The notes below the pieces were generated by a model. That model had not been told where the DNA came from and made no database searches. It saw nothing but the letters and a program-made list of their open reading frames with translations. A stretch of DNA of 35,677 nucleotides from Streptomyces sp. SID5910 (GTDB taxonomy: Bacteria > Actinomycetota > Actinomycetes > Streptomycetales > Streptomycetaceae), in the NCBI RefSeq assembly GCF_009862125.1, contig NZ_WWHX01000001.1:1-35677 (forward strand), written 5' to 3'. The translations under genes were made by a program, and so were the position numbers. Positions 24,464 to 32,259 of this stretch are shown piece by piece. Numbering within the stretch: position 1 is the first letter of the stretch; each line of letters begins with the position of its first letter.

Positions 24464-24577
24464 ATGCATCTGACCGCAGAGCTCGTCGGCGGCGCCGTCA
24501 CGCTCGTCGGCCTCGGAATCCTGACTCTTGCCAGCATCCGCAGCATCGGCCGCCGGGGGTCGTCCGCCGAGGGATGA
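24464..24577 (+). CDS. Small single-span membrane protein (37 residues)
   Basis: Encodes MHLTAELVGGAVTLVGLGIL followed by TLASIRSIGRRGSSAEG. Residues about 6-24 form one hydrophobic helix, followed by a basic cytoplasmic tail (RSIGRR). GGAGG at 24455-24459 lies close before the ATG, a strong sign of translation. It sits between a potassium transporter and two TrkA genes, on the TrkA strand. I do not recognise a named family. Its size and single helix recall small accessory subunits of transporters such as KdpF, but that is analogy only. A 222-base gap separates it from the first TrkA gene. Confidence 0.65.
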   Translation: MHLTAELVGGAVTLVGLGILTLASIRSIGRRGSSAEG

Positions 24578-24799
24578 GACGGCTCGTGCGGACCGCGCGG
24601 GCTTGCCGATACGTTGGGCAGGGGGCGGGGGGACCGCGGCTCCACGGGCCCCTGGGGGCTCACCGCCGCCGGCCACCGGCATGATGTTCCCCTGCGGCCC
24701 GCACACTGGCCGCGACATGTCGCCAGGCGAGCCGAAAGAGAGACATGAGCACGACATCCACTAAGGTGGCAGTGCCCGTAGGAAGCGCGGTGTGACGCG

Positions 24800-25471
24800 A
24801 TGCATATTGTCATCATGGGCTGCGGGCGTGTGGGCTCCGCTCTCGCCCAGACCCTGGAGCAGCAGGGGCACACGGTCGCCGTGATCGACCAGGACCCCAC
24901 CGCCTTCCGCCGCCTGGGCTCCTCGTTCGGCGGCCGCCGGGTCACCGGTGTCGGCTTCGACCAGGACACCCTGCGCGAGGCGGGCATCGAGGAGGCCGGC
25001 GCCTTCGCCGCCGTCTCCAGCGGTGACAACTCGAACATCATCGCCGCCCGCGTGGCCCGCGAGATGTTCGGCGTGGAGAACGTCGCCGCCCGCATCTACG
25101 ACCCCCGCCGCGCCGAGGTCTACCAGCGCCTCGGCATCCCCACCGTCGCCACCGTCCGCTGGACGGCCGACCAGATGCTGCGCCGGCTGCTGCCCTCGGG
25201 TGCCGAGCCGCTGTGGCGCGACCCCACCGGCGGCGTCCAGCTCGCCGAGGTGCACACCTCCGCGTCCTGGGTCGGTCACAAGATCAGCCGGCTCCAGGAG
25301 GAGACCGGCGTGCGGGTGGCGTTCGTCACCCGGCTCGGCGAGGCGATCCTGCCGTCCTCGCAGACCGTGCTCCAGGAGGGCGACCTCGTGCACGTGATGA
25401 TGCGCACCGACGAGATCGACAAGGTCGAGGCGGCGTTCGCCAAGGGTCCCGAAGAGGAGGGCGGTCACTGA
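24800..25471 (+). CDS. TrkA-family potassium uptake regulator, first copy (CeoB-like)
   Basis: A 223-residue cytosolic regulatory protein with an N-terminal RCK Rossmann domain (MHIVIMGCGRVGSALAQTLE, VAVIDQDP, AAVSSGDNSNIIAARVARE) and a C-terminal RCK_C/TrkA_C domain (about 138-215). Such proteins gate potassium channels or transporters in response to NAD(H)/ATP, and RCK_C domains in some relatives bind cyclic di-AMP. The second copy follows with a one-base overlap (TGATG). Mycobacteria carry an equivalent ceoB-ceoC pair beside an APC transporter, from memory Rv2691-Rv2692. The membrane partner here is probably the divergent KimA-like protein or a Trk/Ktr pore elsewhere. Confidence 0.92.
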   Translation: MHIVIMGCGRVGSALAQTLEQQGHTVAVIDQDPTAFRRLGSSFGGRRVTGVGFDQDTLREAGIEEAGAFAAVSSGDNSNIIAARVAREMFGVENVAARIYDPRRAEVYQRLGIPTVATVRWTADQMLRRLLPSGAEPLWRDPTGGVQLAEVHTSASWVGHKISRLQEETGVRVAFVTRLGEAILPSSQTVLQEGDLVHVMMRTDEIDKVEAAFAKGPEEEGGH

Positions 25472-26148
25472 TGAGGGTCGCCATTGCCGGAGCCGGCGCG
25501 GTCGGCCGTTCGATCGCGGGCGAGCTGCTGGAGAACGGTCACGAGATCCTGCTCATCGACAAGGCGCCGACCGCCATCTCGGTCGAGCGCGTCCCGATGG
25601 CGGAGTGGCTGCTGGCCGACGCGTGCGAGATCACGTCCCTGGACGAGGCGGCGCTCCAGCGCTGCAACGTCGTCATCGCCGCGACGGGCGACGACAAGGT
25701 CAACCTGGTCGTGTCCCTGCTGGCCAAGACGGAGTACGGCGTTCCGCGCGTCGTCGCCCGGGTGAACAACCCGAAGAACGAGTGGCTCTTCAACGAGTCC
25801 TGGGGCGTGGACGTCGCCGTCTCCACCCCGCGTCTGATGTCCGCCCTGGTCGAGGAGGCGGTGAGCGTCGGCGATCTGGTCCGGCTGCTGCGCTTCAGCC
25901 ACGGCGACGCCAACCTCGTGGAGCTGACGCTGCCCGAGGAGTCGGCGCTGGCCGGCACGCAGGTCGGTGACGTCGAGTGGCCGGAGGACACCTCCCTGGT
26001 CACGATCATCCGGGGCACCCGGGTGCTGACCCCGTCCCAGGACGACTCGCTGGAGGCGGGCGACGAGCTGCTGTTCGTGGCCGCGCAGGCCCGCGAGGAG
26101 CAGTTGGAGGACCTGCTGTCGGCCCGGCGCGGCAGCACCGCCGGCTGA
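25471..26148 (+). CDS. TrkA-family potassium uptake regulator, second copy (CeoC-like)
   Basis: A 225-residue protein with the same architecture as its neighbour: RCK_N (MRVAIAGAGAVGRSIAGELL, ILLIDKAPTAI, VVIAATGDDKVNLVVSLLAK, RVVARVNNPKNEWLF) and RCK_C (about 137-215, with LVELTLPEESALAGTQVGDV). The ATG shares its first base with the upstream stop, which suggests a hetero-oligomer made in fixed ratio. The nucleotide motif is GxGxxG here (GAGAVG), as in the first copy (GCGRVG). A strong hairpin 20 bases after the stop ends the transcript. Confidence 0.92.
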   Translation: MRVAIAGAGAVGRSIAGELLENGHEILLIDKAPTAISVERVPMAEWLLADACEITSLDEAALQRCNVVIAATGDDKVNLVVSLLAKTEYGVPRVVARVNNPKNEWLFNESWGVDVAVSTPRLMSALVEEAVSVGDLVRLLRFSHGDANLVELTLPEESALAGTQVGDVEWPEDTSLVTIIRGTRVLTPSQDDSLEAGDELLFVAAQAREEQLEDLLSARRGSTAG

Positions 26149-26168
26149 CGGCCGGCTTCCCCGGTACG

Positions 26169-26207
26169 ACGAGGGGGCGCCCGGAGATTCTCCGGGCGCC
26201 CCCTCGT
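26169..26207. terminator. Strong bidirectional hairpin terminator
   Basis: An 18-bp perfect GC-rich stem (26169-26186 with 26190-26207) around a three-base loop, ATT. It lies between the convergent stops of the second TrkA gene and the DUF3159 gene. No long U-tract follows on either strand, as is common in Streptomyces. Confidence 0.9.
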
Positions 26208-26218
26208 ACGTCGGGCCG

Positions 26219-26983
26219 CTAGGCCTTGCGGTGCCTGCCGCCGGAGGGGTCCACGGTGTCGCCCTGCTCGGCCTGCGCCCGCTCCGCCTGCTCCTTCTCG
26301 GCCTTCTCCGCCGCCTCCATCTCCGCGAACACGTCGATGGGGGCCGGCGCCTTCGCCAGGAAGACCCAGGTCAGCCAGACGGCGAGGAGGAAGGGCGGGA
26401 TCTTCAGGGTGACCAGGACCCAGCCCAGCTGCTCGGTGTCCGCCCACCAGTACAGCGGGAAGAGGATCGCGCACTTGGCGAGCAGGATCAGGCCCCAGGC
26501 GTAGCTGGCCTTCGCGTACGCCTTCTTGCGGCCCGGGTTGCGGGTGCGCCAGGAGAGGTTCTCCTTGAACACCGGGCCGAGGATCAGGCCGATCAGGGGC
26601 ACTCCGGCCAGTGTCGTGACGATGTACGCCAGCGCCAGGCCCAGCGTGTAGAGCATGCCGGGCAGATAGAAGTTCTTGGCGTTGTCGGTCATCATCGCGA
26701 AGACCACGCCGAAGGCGACCCCGAAGACGCCGCTGAAGGCGTGCTTGACGGTGTCCTTCATCGCGAGGCGCACCACGACCAGCACCAGCGACACGGCCAG
26801 CGCCGCGATCGCCGAGAGGTGCAGGTCGTTGTTGATCGTGAAGATGGTGACGAAGAGCAGCCCCGGCAGCACCGTCTCGACCATGCCCCGCACGCCGCCG
26901 AACGCCTCGAACAGCGCGGCCTCCGTCACCGCCCGGGCGTCGTCCGCTTCCGTGTCTTCCGTCGGCTTGTCGAGCGACGTCAC
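26219..26983 (-). CDS. DUF3159 membrane protein
   Basis: A 254-residue integral membrane protein. A short acidic N-terminus is followed by ALFEAFGGVRGMVETVLPGL, then about six hydrophobic segments, among them LSAIAALAVSLVLVVVRLA, FSGVFGVAFGVVFAMMT and WVLVTLKIPPFLLAVWLTWV, and a charged coiled-coil-like tail rich in Glu, Lys and Ala (about 215-245). This is an actinobacterial family of unknown function, conserved beside the TrkA genes and the OB-fold gene (from memory Rv2693c in M. tuberculosis). It starts three bases after the OB-fold stop, so the two are one operon. A role in ion or membrane homeostasis is only suggested by context. Confidence 0.87.
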   Translation of the reverse strand: MTSLDKPTEDTEADDARAVTEAALFEAFGGVRGMVETVLPGLLFVTIFTINNDLHLSAIAALAVSLVLVVVRLAMKDTVKHAFSGVFGVAFGVVFAMMTDNAKNFYLPGMLYTLGLALAYIVTTLAGVPLIGLILGPVFKENLSWRTRNPGRKKAYAKASYAWGLILLAKCAILFPLYWWADTEQLGWVLVTLKIPPFLLAVWLTWVFLAKAPAPIDVFAEMEAAEKAEKEQAERAQAEQGDTVDPSGGRHRKA

Positions 26984-26986
26984 CGG

Positions 26987-27385
26987 CTACTCCCGTCCGA
27001 GGGGTCTCAGTTCGTATTTCGGGTTGAAGAGCACCCGGCGGCCCCGGCTCATGGAGACCCGGCCCGATGCGATGAGCTTGCGCCCCGGCTCTATGCCCAC
27101 GATGGAGCGTCTGCCCAGCCACACGACGTCCAAGGCGGCGGAGCCGTCGAAGAGCTCGGCCTCCAGGGCGGGGACGCCCGCGCGTGGGCGCAGGGTGACC
27201 GTGCGCAAGGTACCAGTAACCGTCACGATCTGCCGGTCCTGGCAGTCGCCGATGCGTGTGCAGCCGGCGGTTTCGGTGTCCTCCCGGAGCTCCTCCGACT
27301 CCAGGTCCTCCTGCGAGGAGGAGAGCCGGTCGAACATGCGCCGGAACCGGCCCACCGGCTTGTCGGAACGAGGAGCAGCACTCAT
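26987..27385 (-). CDS. OB-fold nucleic-acid-binding protein
   Basis: A 132-residue protein. The first 40 residues are charged and probably flexible. The remainder has the OB-fold pattern of tRNA_anti/RecG-wedge-like domains: QIVTVTGTLRTVTLRPRAGV, ALEAELFDGSAALDVVWLGR, GIEPGRKLIASGRVSMSRGR and VLFNPKYEL. It precedes DUF3159 with a three-base gap and is conserved with it (from memory Rv2694c). Cys42 and Cys48 lie just before the fold. Nucleic acid binding is inferred from fold similarity and has no direct support here. Confidence 0.82.
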   Translation of the reverse strand: MSAAPRSDKPVGRFRRMFDRLSSSQEDLESEELREDTETAGCTRIGDCQDRQIVTVTGTLRTVTLRPRAGVPALEAELFDGSAALDVVWLGRRSIVGIEPGRKLIASGRVSMSRGRRVLFNPKYELRPLGRE

Positions 27386-27561
27386 ACCTGAAAGCGTACC
27401 GGGGCACGCCGACAGCCATGCACCGCCTCGGACCCCGCCCTGGAACAGGCCCCTCCGGCCCGCTTTCCGTAGCGCACGGATGTTCCCGGGGTCGGCGCCG
27501 GCGATCCGGTTGACCGGCGGCGGTGACGAGCTGGTTCAGGGCCGCCCCGCCGCCTCGGGCG

Positions 27562-28254
27562 TCACTGCTCGACGATCTCCCCGTCCCGCAGCTCCAGCAC
27601 CCGGTCGGCGAGGTCGAGCAGCGTGGCGTCGTGCGTGGCGACCAGCGCCGTGACCTGCTCGCTGCGGACGACCGCCCGGAGCAGCTCCATCACGGCGTGG
27701 CCGGTCTCGGCGTCCAGCTGGCCGGTGGGCTCGTCGGCGATCAGCAGCGCGGGGTTGTTGGCGAGGGCGCGGGCGATGGCGACCCGCTGCTGCTGTCCGC
27801 CGGACAGCTCGCCGGGCCGCTGGGCGGCGTGGTCGGCGAGGCCGACCAGGGAGAGCAGCAGCGCCACCCGCTCGTCGCGTTCGCGCGGCGCGGTCCGGCG
27901 CAGCCGCATCGGCACGCCCACGTTCTCGGCGGCGGTCAGGATCGGGATGAGCCCGAAGGACTGGAAGACGAAGCCGACCCGGTCCCGGCGCAGCGCCAGC
28001 AGCCCGTTCTCGTTCAGCTCCGCGAGATCGCGGCCGTCGACCGCGACGCGTCCGGCGTCCGGGGTGTCGAGGCCGCCGACGATGTTGAGCAGCGTGGTCT
28101 TGCCGGAGCCGGACCGCCCCTTGAGGGCGACCAGCTCGCCGCGCGGCACCTCGAAGGAGACGCCGCGCAGGGCGTGGACGGCGGCGGTGCCGTGGCCGTA
28201 CGACTTGTGCACGTCCTCGACGCGCACCATGGTCTCGGTGGCCACCAGGTTCAT
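27562..28254 (-). CDS. ABC transporter ATPase, MacB/LolD type, without an adjacent permease
   Basis: A 230-residue ATP-binding subunit with Walker A (GRSGSGKTT, 46-54), Q-loop (FVFQSFGLIP), signature LSGGQQQRVAIARAL (150-164), Walker B (LLIADEPTG) and H-loop (LVATHDATLL). Sequence features place it with the LolD/MacB/FtsE group that works with FtsX-like permeases. ATG 28254 has an ideal GGAGGACGA ribosome site. Unusually, no FtsX/MacB permease lies on either side: the - strand downstream leads into a 176-base gap and then the OB-fold operon. It either serves a distant permease or acts alone. It is not part of the core gene order I recall from mycobacteria, so it may be a lineage-specific insertion. 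Confidence 0.9.
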   Translation of the reverse strand: MNLVATETMVRVEDVHKSYGHGTAAVHALRGVSFEVPRGELVALKGRSGSGKTTLLNIVGGLDTPDAGRVAVDGRDLAELNENGLLALRRDRVGFVFQSFGLIPILTAAENVGVPMRLRRTAPRERDERVALLLSLVGLADHAAQRPGELSGGQQQRVAIARALANNPALLIADEPTGQLDAETGHAVMELLRAVVRSEQVTALVATHDATLLDLADRVLELRDGEIVEQ

Positions 28255-28345
28255 TCGTCCTCCCCCGCCGTAAACAGGGCGCCAGTATCGCCAGCGGACG
28301 CCTCGGCAGACAACCGTCCGGCCGCACGGACCCCGGACACGGTGA

Positions 28346-28375
28346 AGGGCCGCGTCCCGTGCGGGGCGCGGCCCT
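28346..28375 (-). terminator. Hairpin terminator after the DUF3710 gene
   Basis: AGGGCCGCG (28346-28354) pairs with CGCGGCCCT (28367-28375), with a further CCCG/CGGG pairing inside. It lies about 55 bases beyond the DUF3710 stop and upstream of the ABC ATPase start, so it should separate the two - strand units. Confidence 0.75.
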
Positions 28376-28430
28376 CGTCGTGCAAGCACGGAAACCGTGA
28401 CGTACGTCTACGGAAAACCGTACGGAGTCT

Positions 28431-29183
28431 TTACCGGACCTCGGTGATCTCCGGGCCGCGCTGGAGCTGGCCCATGCCGCCGGAGAAGCGGGAGCCCTCC
28501 TCCTGCTGGACGCCCTCGGGGACCATCTGCGCGTCGTCCGGCAGCTTGAGGACGATCGGGTCGCGGGGGGCCATCGGGCCGTCGCCGCGGACCACGACCG
28601 TGTCCCGGAAGATCTGCTCCAGCAGACCGGCGGCCTGCGGCTGCACCGCGCCCTGGCCGGAGATCACACCGCGCAGGAACCAGCGGGGGCCGTCCACGCC
28701 GACGAACCGCACGACCTGGAAGCCGCCCGTGCCGTCCGGCAGCTGCACCGGCACCTGGGCCCGCAGCTCCCAGCCCAGCGGACCCTCGACCTCGTCGATG
28801 ATGCCGCCCTGCTGGGTGATGCCGGAGCCGATCTCCTCGCGCACCTCGCCCCAGATGCCCTCGCGCTTGGGCGCGGCGAAGCCCTGGAGCTGGATGGCGC
28901 TGTCGCGCAGCACGACCGTCGCGGCGACGATCGCGTCGCCCGCGACCTCCACGCGCAGTTCCATGCCGTCGACGCCGGGTACGAACAGGCCGCCCAGGTC
29001 CACGCGGCCCTCGCCCGGGTCGCTCACCTCGGTGCTGTCCCAGGGCCCGTCGGGCCGCGGTTCGGGTTCGAGCCGCACGCGCTCGCGCCCTTCGTCCGCC
29101 TCGGTGTCGACGCTGTCGACGACCTGCTCGGCCTCGCCGGCCGCGCCCTCGGCGGCATCCCTCTTCTTGCGACGTCCGAACAC
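28431..29183 (-). CDS. DUF3710 protein
   Basis: A 250-residue soluble protein. The GTG at 29183 is chosen because AAGGA lies upstream and the FGRRKKRD N-terminus is the usual one for this family. It begins one base after the dUTPase stop. An acidic N-terminal linker (about 10-55) leads into the conserved domain: VDLGGLFVPGVDGMELRVEV, VVLRDSAIQLQGFAAPKREG, GPRWFLRGVISG and DPIVLKLPDDAQMVP. Function is unknown. The arrangement next to dut is conserved in actinobacteria (from memory Rv2696c-Rv2697c). Translational coupling with dut suggests co-regulation with nucleotide metabolism but proves nothing about activity. Confidence 0.87.
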   Translation of the reverse strand: MFGRRKKRDAAEGAAGEAEQVVDSVDTEADEGRERVRLEPEPRPDGPWDSTEVSDPGEGRVDLGGLFVPGVDGMELRVEVAGDAIVAATVVLRDSAIQLQGFAAPKREGIWGEVREEIGSGITQQGGIIDEVEGPLGWELRAQVPVQLPDGTGGFQVVRFVGVDGPRWFLRGVISGQGAVQPQAAGLLEQIFRDTVVVRGDGPMAPRDPIVLKLPDDAQMVPEGVQQEEGSRFSGGMGQLQRGPEITEVR

Positions 29184-29184
29184 G

Positions 29185-29736
29185 TCACTGTCCTTCCCGG
29201 TCGGATACGACCGAAGCGTATCGATTCCCACCCGTCGGGCCGCCCTCGGCGACCTGACCGCTTGTGCCGCTTTCCCGGTCCGTTCCGGCGTGGCCGCCGG
29301 TGGATCCGAAGCCCCCTTCGGCCCGCGCCGAGCCGGGAAGCTCCGCGACCGGACGGAAGCGGACCCTCTCGACCTGCTGGACGACCAGTTGGGCGATCCG
29401 GTCGAAGCGCTCGAACCGCACACTCTCGCGAGGGTCGAGATTCACCACGATCACCTTGATCTCCCCACGGTACCCGGCATCAATCGTCCCCGGGGCATTC
29501 ACGAGGGCGACACCGAAGCGGGCTGCCAGGCCTGAACGCGGGTGCACGAAGGCCGCGTACCCCTCGGGGAGCGCCACAGACACTCCCGTGGGCAGAACGG
29601 CCCGTTCTCCGGGCGCCAGTTCGCAGTCGACGGTGGTGCGCAGGTCGGCTCCGGCGTCGCCGGGCTGCGCGTACGCCGGGACCGGCAGGTCCGGGTCGAC
29701 GAGGCGGATCAGGACGTCCAGGGGCTCGCGGCTCAC
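29185..29736 (-). CDS. dut: dUTP diphosphatase
   Basis: A 183-residue trimeric dUTPase converting dUTP to dUMP and pyrophosphate. All five motifs are visible: I, GDAGADL (26-32); II, PRSG (66-69); III, NAPGTIDAGYRGEIKV with catalytic Asp86; IV, FDRIAQLVV (111-119); V, RAEGGFGSTG (138-147), where the family usually has RG. A 36-residue low-complexity tail rich in Gly, Ser and Thr follows motif V and is longer than in most bacterial enzymes. The start overlaps the thioesterase stop by four bases and its stop is one base from the DUF3710 start, giving a three-gene coupled unit. Confidence 0.96.
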   Translation of the reverse strand: MSREPLDVLIRLVDPDLPVPAYAQPGDAGADLRTTVDCELAPGERAVLPTGVSVALPEGYAAFVHPRSGLAARFGVALVNAPGTIDAGYRGEIKVIVVNLDPRESVRFERFDRIAQLVVQQVERVRFRPVAELPGSARAEGGFGSTGGHAGTDRESGTSGQVAEGGPTGGNRYASVVSDREGQ

Positions 29737-30317
29737 GGGTTCACCTCGAAGGCGCGGGCGCGGCGGACCTGGTCCGGGTCGTCCATGGCGGCGCGGATCT
29801 CCTGCTCGCGGCCGTGGTCGACGAAGTGGTCGATCTTGACCTCGATGAACAGGGCGTCGGCGCGGACGGCGACGGGCCCTTCGGGGCCGCCGATCCGGCC
29901 GGTGGCGGTGGAGTAGATCTTCCGGCCGGCCACCGCGGTCACCTCGGCCTCCAGGTGCAGCACCGTGTCCACGGGCACCGGCCGCAGGAAGTCGGTCTCC
30001 AGGCGGCCGGTCACCGCGATGGTGCGCAGCAGCCAGTTCAGCGAGCCGATGGCCTCGTCCAGGGCGGCGGTCAGCACGCCTCCGTGGGCCAGGCCGGGGG
30101 CGCCCTGGTGGGCGGGCTGCACGGTGAACTCGGCGGTGATCGCCACGCCTTCACCGGCCCGCGCCTGGAGGTGCAGTCCGTGGGGCTGGTCGCCGCCGCA
30201 GCCGAAGCACTGGCCGTAGTGCGCGCCGAGCAGTTCGCCGGGGGCGGGCGCGTCGGGGTGCCGTACGGGTTTCACGGCGTCGGCGGGGGGCTGAAGAGCC
30301 GGGGAAGTACCACTCAC
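29733..30317 (-). CDS. PaaI-type hotdog-fold thioesterase
   Basis: A 194-residue protein with the acyl-CoA thioesterase hotdog fold: LAHGGVLTAALDEAIGSLNW holds the HGG and acidic catalytic motif, followed by VTGRLETDFLRPVPVDTVLH and LFIEVKIDHFVDH. An N-terminal CFGCG motif (Cys37 and Cys40) is seen in a related actinobacterial subgroup. GTG 30317 is the start; TAAGGT a few bases upstream could be a -10 box for a near-leaderless message. First gene of the thioesterase-dut-DUF3710 unit. The physiological acyl-CoA is unknown. Confidence 0.86.
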   Translation of the reverse strand: MSGTSPALQPPADAVKPVRHPDAPAPGELLGAHYGQCFGCGGDQPHGLHLQARAGEGVAITAEFTVQPAHQGAPGLAHGGVLTAALDEAIGSLNWLLRTIAVTGRLETDFLRPVPVDTVLHLEAEVTAVAGRKIYSTATGRIGGPEGPVAVRADALFIEVKIDHFVDHGREQEIRAAMDDPDQVRRARAFEVNP

Positions 30318-30374
30318 AGGCGCAGACCTTACCCGCGCGTCGGCCGATCACCGATACCGTGCCAAGCTTGCTTC

Positions 30375-30836
30375 ATGCAGCTCTCCGCCACCTCGTACGA
30401 AGAACGTCTCACCGCGCCCCGCTCCTGGTGGCTGATCTCCTTCCTGGTGGGCCTCTCGTTCGCCCTGATCCTGCTGCCCTTCGGCACGCTGCCGATGCTG
30501 GGCGGTCTGGCGGGCGGTACGGCCGCGGCGGCGGTCGTGGCGAGTTCGTACGGCGCCGTGCGGATCCGGGTCGTGGGCGACTCGTTGATCGCGGGCGAGG
30601 CCAAGGTGCCGCTGGCGGTCCTGGGCGAGGCGGAGATCCTGGACGCGGAGGAGGCCCGCGCCTGGCGGACGTACAAGGCCGACACCCGCGCCTTCCTGCT
30701 GCTGCGCGCCTACATCCCGACGGCCGTGCGCGTCGAGGTCACGGACCCGGAGGACCCGACTCCGTACCTGTACCTGTCGACCCGTGAGCCGGAGCGGCTG
30801 GTCGAGACGCTGCGGGCGGCGAAGACGGCGGCCTAG
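30375..30836 (+). CDS. DUF3093 membrane protein
   Basis: A 153-residue protein with two closely spaced membrane helices (about 18-40 and 43-60: WWLISFLVGLSFALILLPFG and GGLAGGTAAAAVVASSYGAV) and a soluble C-terminal domain of about 90 residues that includes RAFLLLRAYIPTAVRVEVTD and YLYLSTREPERLVETLR. Function is unknown and the family is actinobacterial. ATG 30375 follows a short 57-base divergent region shared with the thioesterase gene, so the message has a very short leader. Conserved beside dut (from memory Rv2698). Confidence 0.86.
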   Translation: MQLSATSYEERLTAPRSWWLISFLVGLSFALILLPFGTLPMLGGLAGGTAAAAVVASSYGAVRIRVVGDSLIAGEAKVPLAVLGEAEILDAEEARAWRTYKADTRAFLLLRAYIPTAVRVEVTDPEDPTPYLYLSTREPERLVETLRAAKTAA

Positions 30837-30849
30837 CGCACGCCGGGGG

Positions 30850-31782
30850 TCAGTGGCGGTCCTTCCCGGGCCGGCGCCCGGGCTCTCTGCCGAGGGTGCC
30901 CATGTCGAGGGCGTCCTCGGGGGTCTCCAGGGCGGGAAGCGCCTCCAGGGCGTCCCACGGCACCTGGCGTCTGCGCAGGTCCGCACGGATGCGGTCGGCG
31001 AGCTTCCTGGTGTCGCGCCGGTTCATGACGGCGCCCACGGCCGCGCCCACCATGAACGGCATCAGGTTGGGCAGGTCGCGCACCAGGCGCTTCATGATCT
31101 GCTGGCGCAGCTGGCGCTTCATGTGGCTGTTCATCGCCGTGCCGAGGGTGGCCGGCTTGGTCATCTCGACGCCGCGCTCGTCCGACCAGGAGTTCAGATA
31201 CGCGGTGCTGCGCTGCGTCAGGGTGCCGGGCGGGCGTACGCCGTAGACCTCGTGGAGTTCGGCGATCAGCTTCAGCTCGATCGCGGCCACGCCGGTGATC
31301 TCGGCGGCCAGTTCGGTGGGCATCGCGGGCGGTACGGGGAGCATCGCCGCGGCGCCGACTCCCGCGCCGACGGTCGCGGTGCCCCGGGTGGCGCCGATCA
31401 CCAGCCGGTCGGCGAGCTCCTCGGGTCCGAGCCCGGGGAACTGCCCGCGCAGCGTCGCGAGGTCCCGTACGGGGACGCGCGGGGCGAGTTCGATGACGCG
31501 GTCGGCGAGGTGCGCCAGGGCCGCCCTGGCACGGTCGCCGCCCTTGCGGACGCCCTGCCCGGCCCGGTCCCGGAACGCCGCTGCCCGGCGCCGGGCAGCG
31601 GGCGCCGGTGTCCGGACGGTCGCCGGGAGGTCACCCCGGTCGTTCCCCGGTTCGAGCGAGGCCGTCCCCGTATCGGTCGGGCCCCGCTCGTCGTCACGCG
31701 CGCGCTGCGGACCGTCGAACGGTCCTTGGTCCGCTTCCCGCCTGGAGAAGCGGCGCTTCCAGGGAGGGGTCGAGCCGGTCAC
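30850..31782 (-). CDS. EcsC-like family protein
   Basis: A 310-residue protein. The first 85 residues are charged and of low complexity. The core (about 90-275) contains a glycine-rich hydrophobic segment (ATVGAGVGAAAMLPVPPAMP), the helix TELAAEITGVAAIELKLIAE, and LPNLMPFMVGAAVGAVMNRR, a pattern that resembles EcsC-type proteins of unknown function. The GTG at 31782 is used. It is 13 bases downstream of the DUF4193 stop on the same strand and converges on DUF3093 with 13 bases between stops. Family assignment is by pattern and could be wrong. No catalytic residues can be named. Confidence 0.7.
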   Translation of the reverse strand: MTGSTPPWKRRFSRREADQGPFDGPQRARDDERGPTDTGTASLEPGNDRGDLPATVRTPAPAARRRAAAFRDRAGQGVRKGGDRARAALAHLADRVIELAPRVPVRDLATLRGQFPGLGPEELADRLVIGATRGTATVGAGVGAAAMLPVPPAMPTELAAEITGVAAIELKLIAELHEVYGVRPPGTLTQRSTAYLNSWSDERGVEMTKPATLGTAMNSHMKRQLRQQIMKRLVRDLPNLMPFMVGAAVGAVMNRRDTRKLADRIRADLRRRQVPWDALEALPALETPEDALDMGTLGREPGRRPGKDRH

Positions 31783-31795
31783 GGCCGACCCCGCC

Positions 31796-32092
31796 TCAGT
31801 CGCAGTCGCGGCAGATCGGCTGGCCGTTCTTCTCCCGGGCCAGCTGGCTGCGGTGGTGCACCAGGAAGCAGCTCATGCAGGTGAACTCGTCCTGCTGCTT
31901 CGGCAGTACACGGACGGCCAGTTCCTCGTTGGAAAGGTCGGCACCGGGGAGTTCGAGGCCTTCTGCGGCTTCGAACTCGTCGACGTCGACGGCCGAGGCG
32001 GACTTGTCGTTCCGCCGGGCCTTCAGTTCTTCAAGGCTGTCCGAGTCGACGTCGTCGTCGGTCTTGCGTGGAGTGTCGTAATCCGTTGCCAT
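31796..32092 (-). CDS. DUF4193 zinc-ribbon-like protein
   Basis: A 98-residue acidic protein. The N-terminal part is rich in Asp and Glu (DYDTPRKTDDDVDSDSLEEL). The C-terminus carries two CxxC knuckles, FTCMSCFLVHHRSQL and PICRDCD, that should bind zinc. ATG 32092 has GGGAG 7 bases upstream. Short acidic proteins with this layout are conserved in actinobacteria (from memory Rv2699c) and their job is unknown. The size and a terminal zinc ribbon recall RNA-polymerase-associated small proteins, but that is only a resemblance. A 407-base upstream region with palindromes should hold its promoter. Confidence 0.86.
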   Translation of the reverse strand: MATDYDTPRKTDDDVDSDSLEELKARRNDKSASAVDVDEFEAAEGLELPGADLSNEELAVRVLPKQQDEFTCMSCFLVHHRSQLAREKNGQPICRDCD

Positions 32093-32259
32093 GGTCGCTC
32101 TCCCCCTCTGGGTGTCTGCGGGTGTCTCCAGCGCACGTAACGCGTGAGAGGCCGGACTTGTGCCCGACCTGAGGCGGAGATTTTGCCTCACATCAAGGTC
32201 TGTTACTCAATCGACACCCAACCGGACTCCTCAAGAGTGATCGGCTTGGATGGCGATGG

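Noticed and set aside
24630-24665. GC-rich hairpin around GGGCCCCTGGGGGCTC as a terminator for the 37-residue gene
   Set aside because: The stem needs a G-T pair and a very small loop, and it could be ordinary GC-rich sequence.
24282-24799. Possible cyclic di-AMP (ydaO-type) riboswitch upstream of the potassium genes
   Set aside because: The function would fit, but I could not find the conserved core elements. Only short alternative hairpins are visible.
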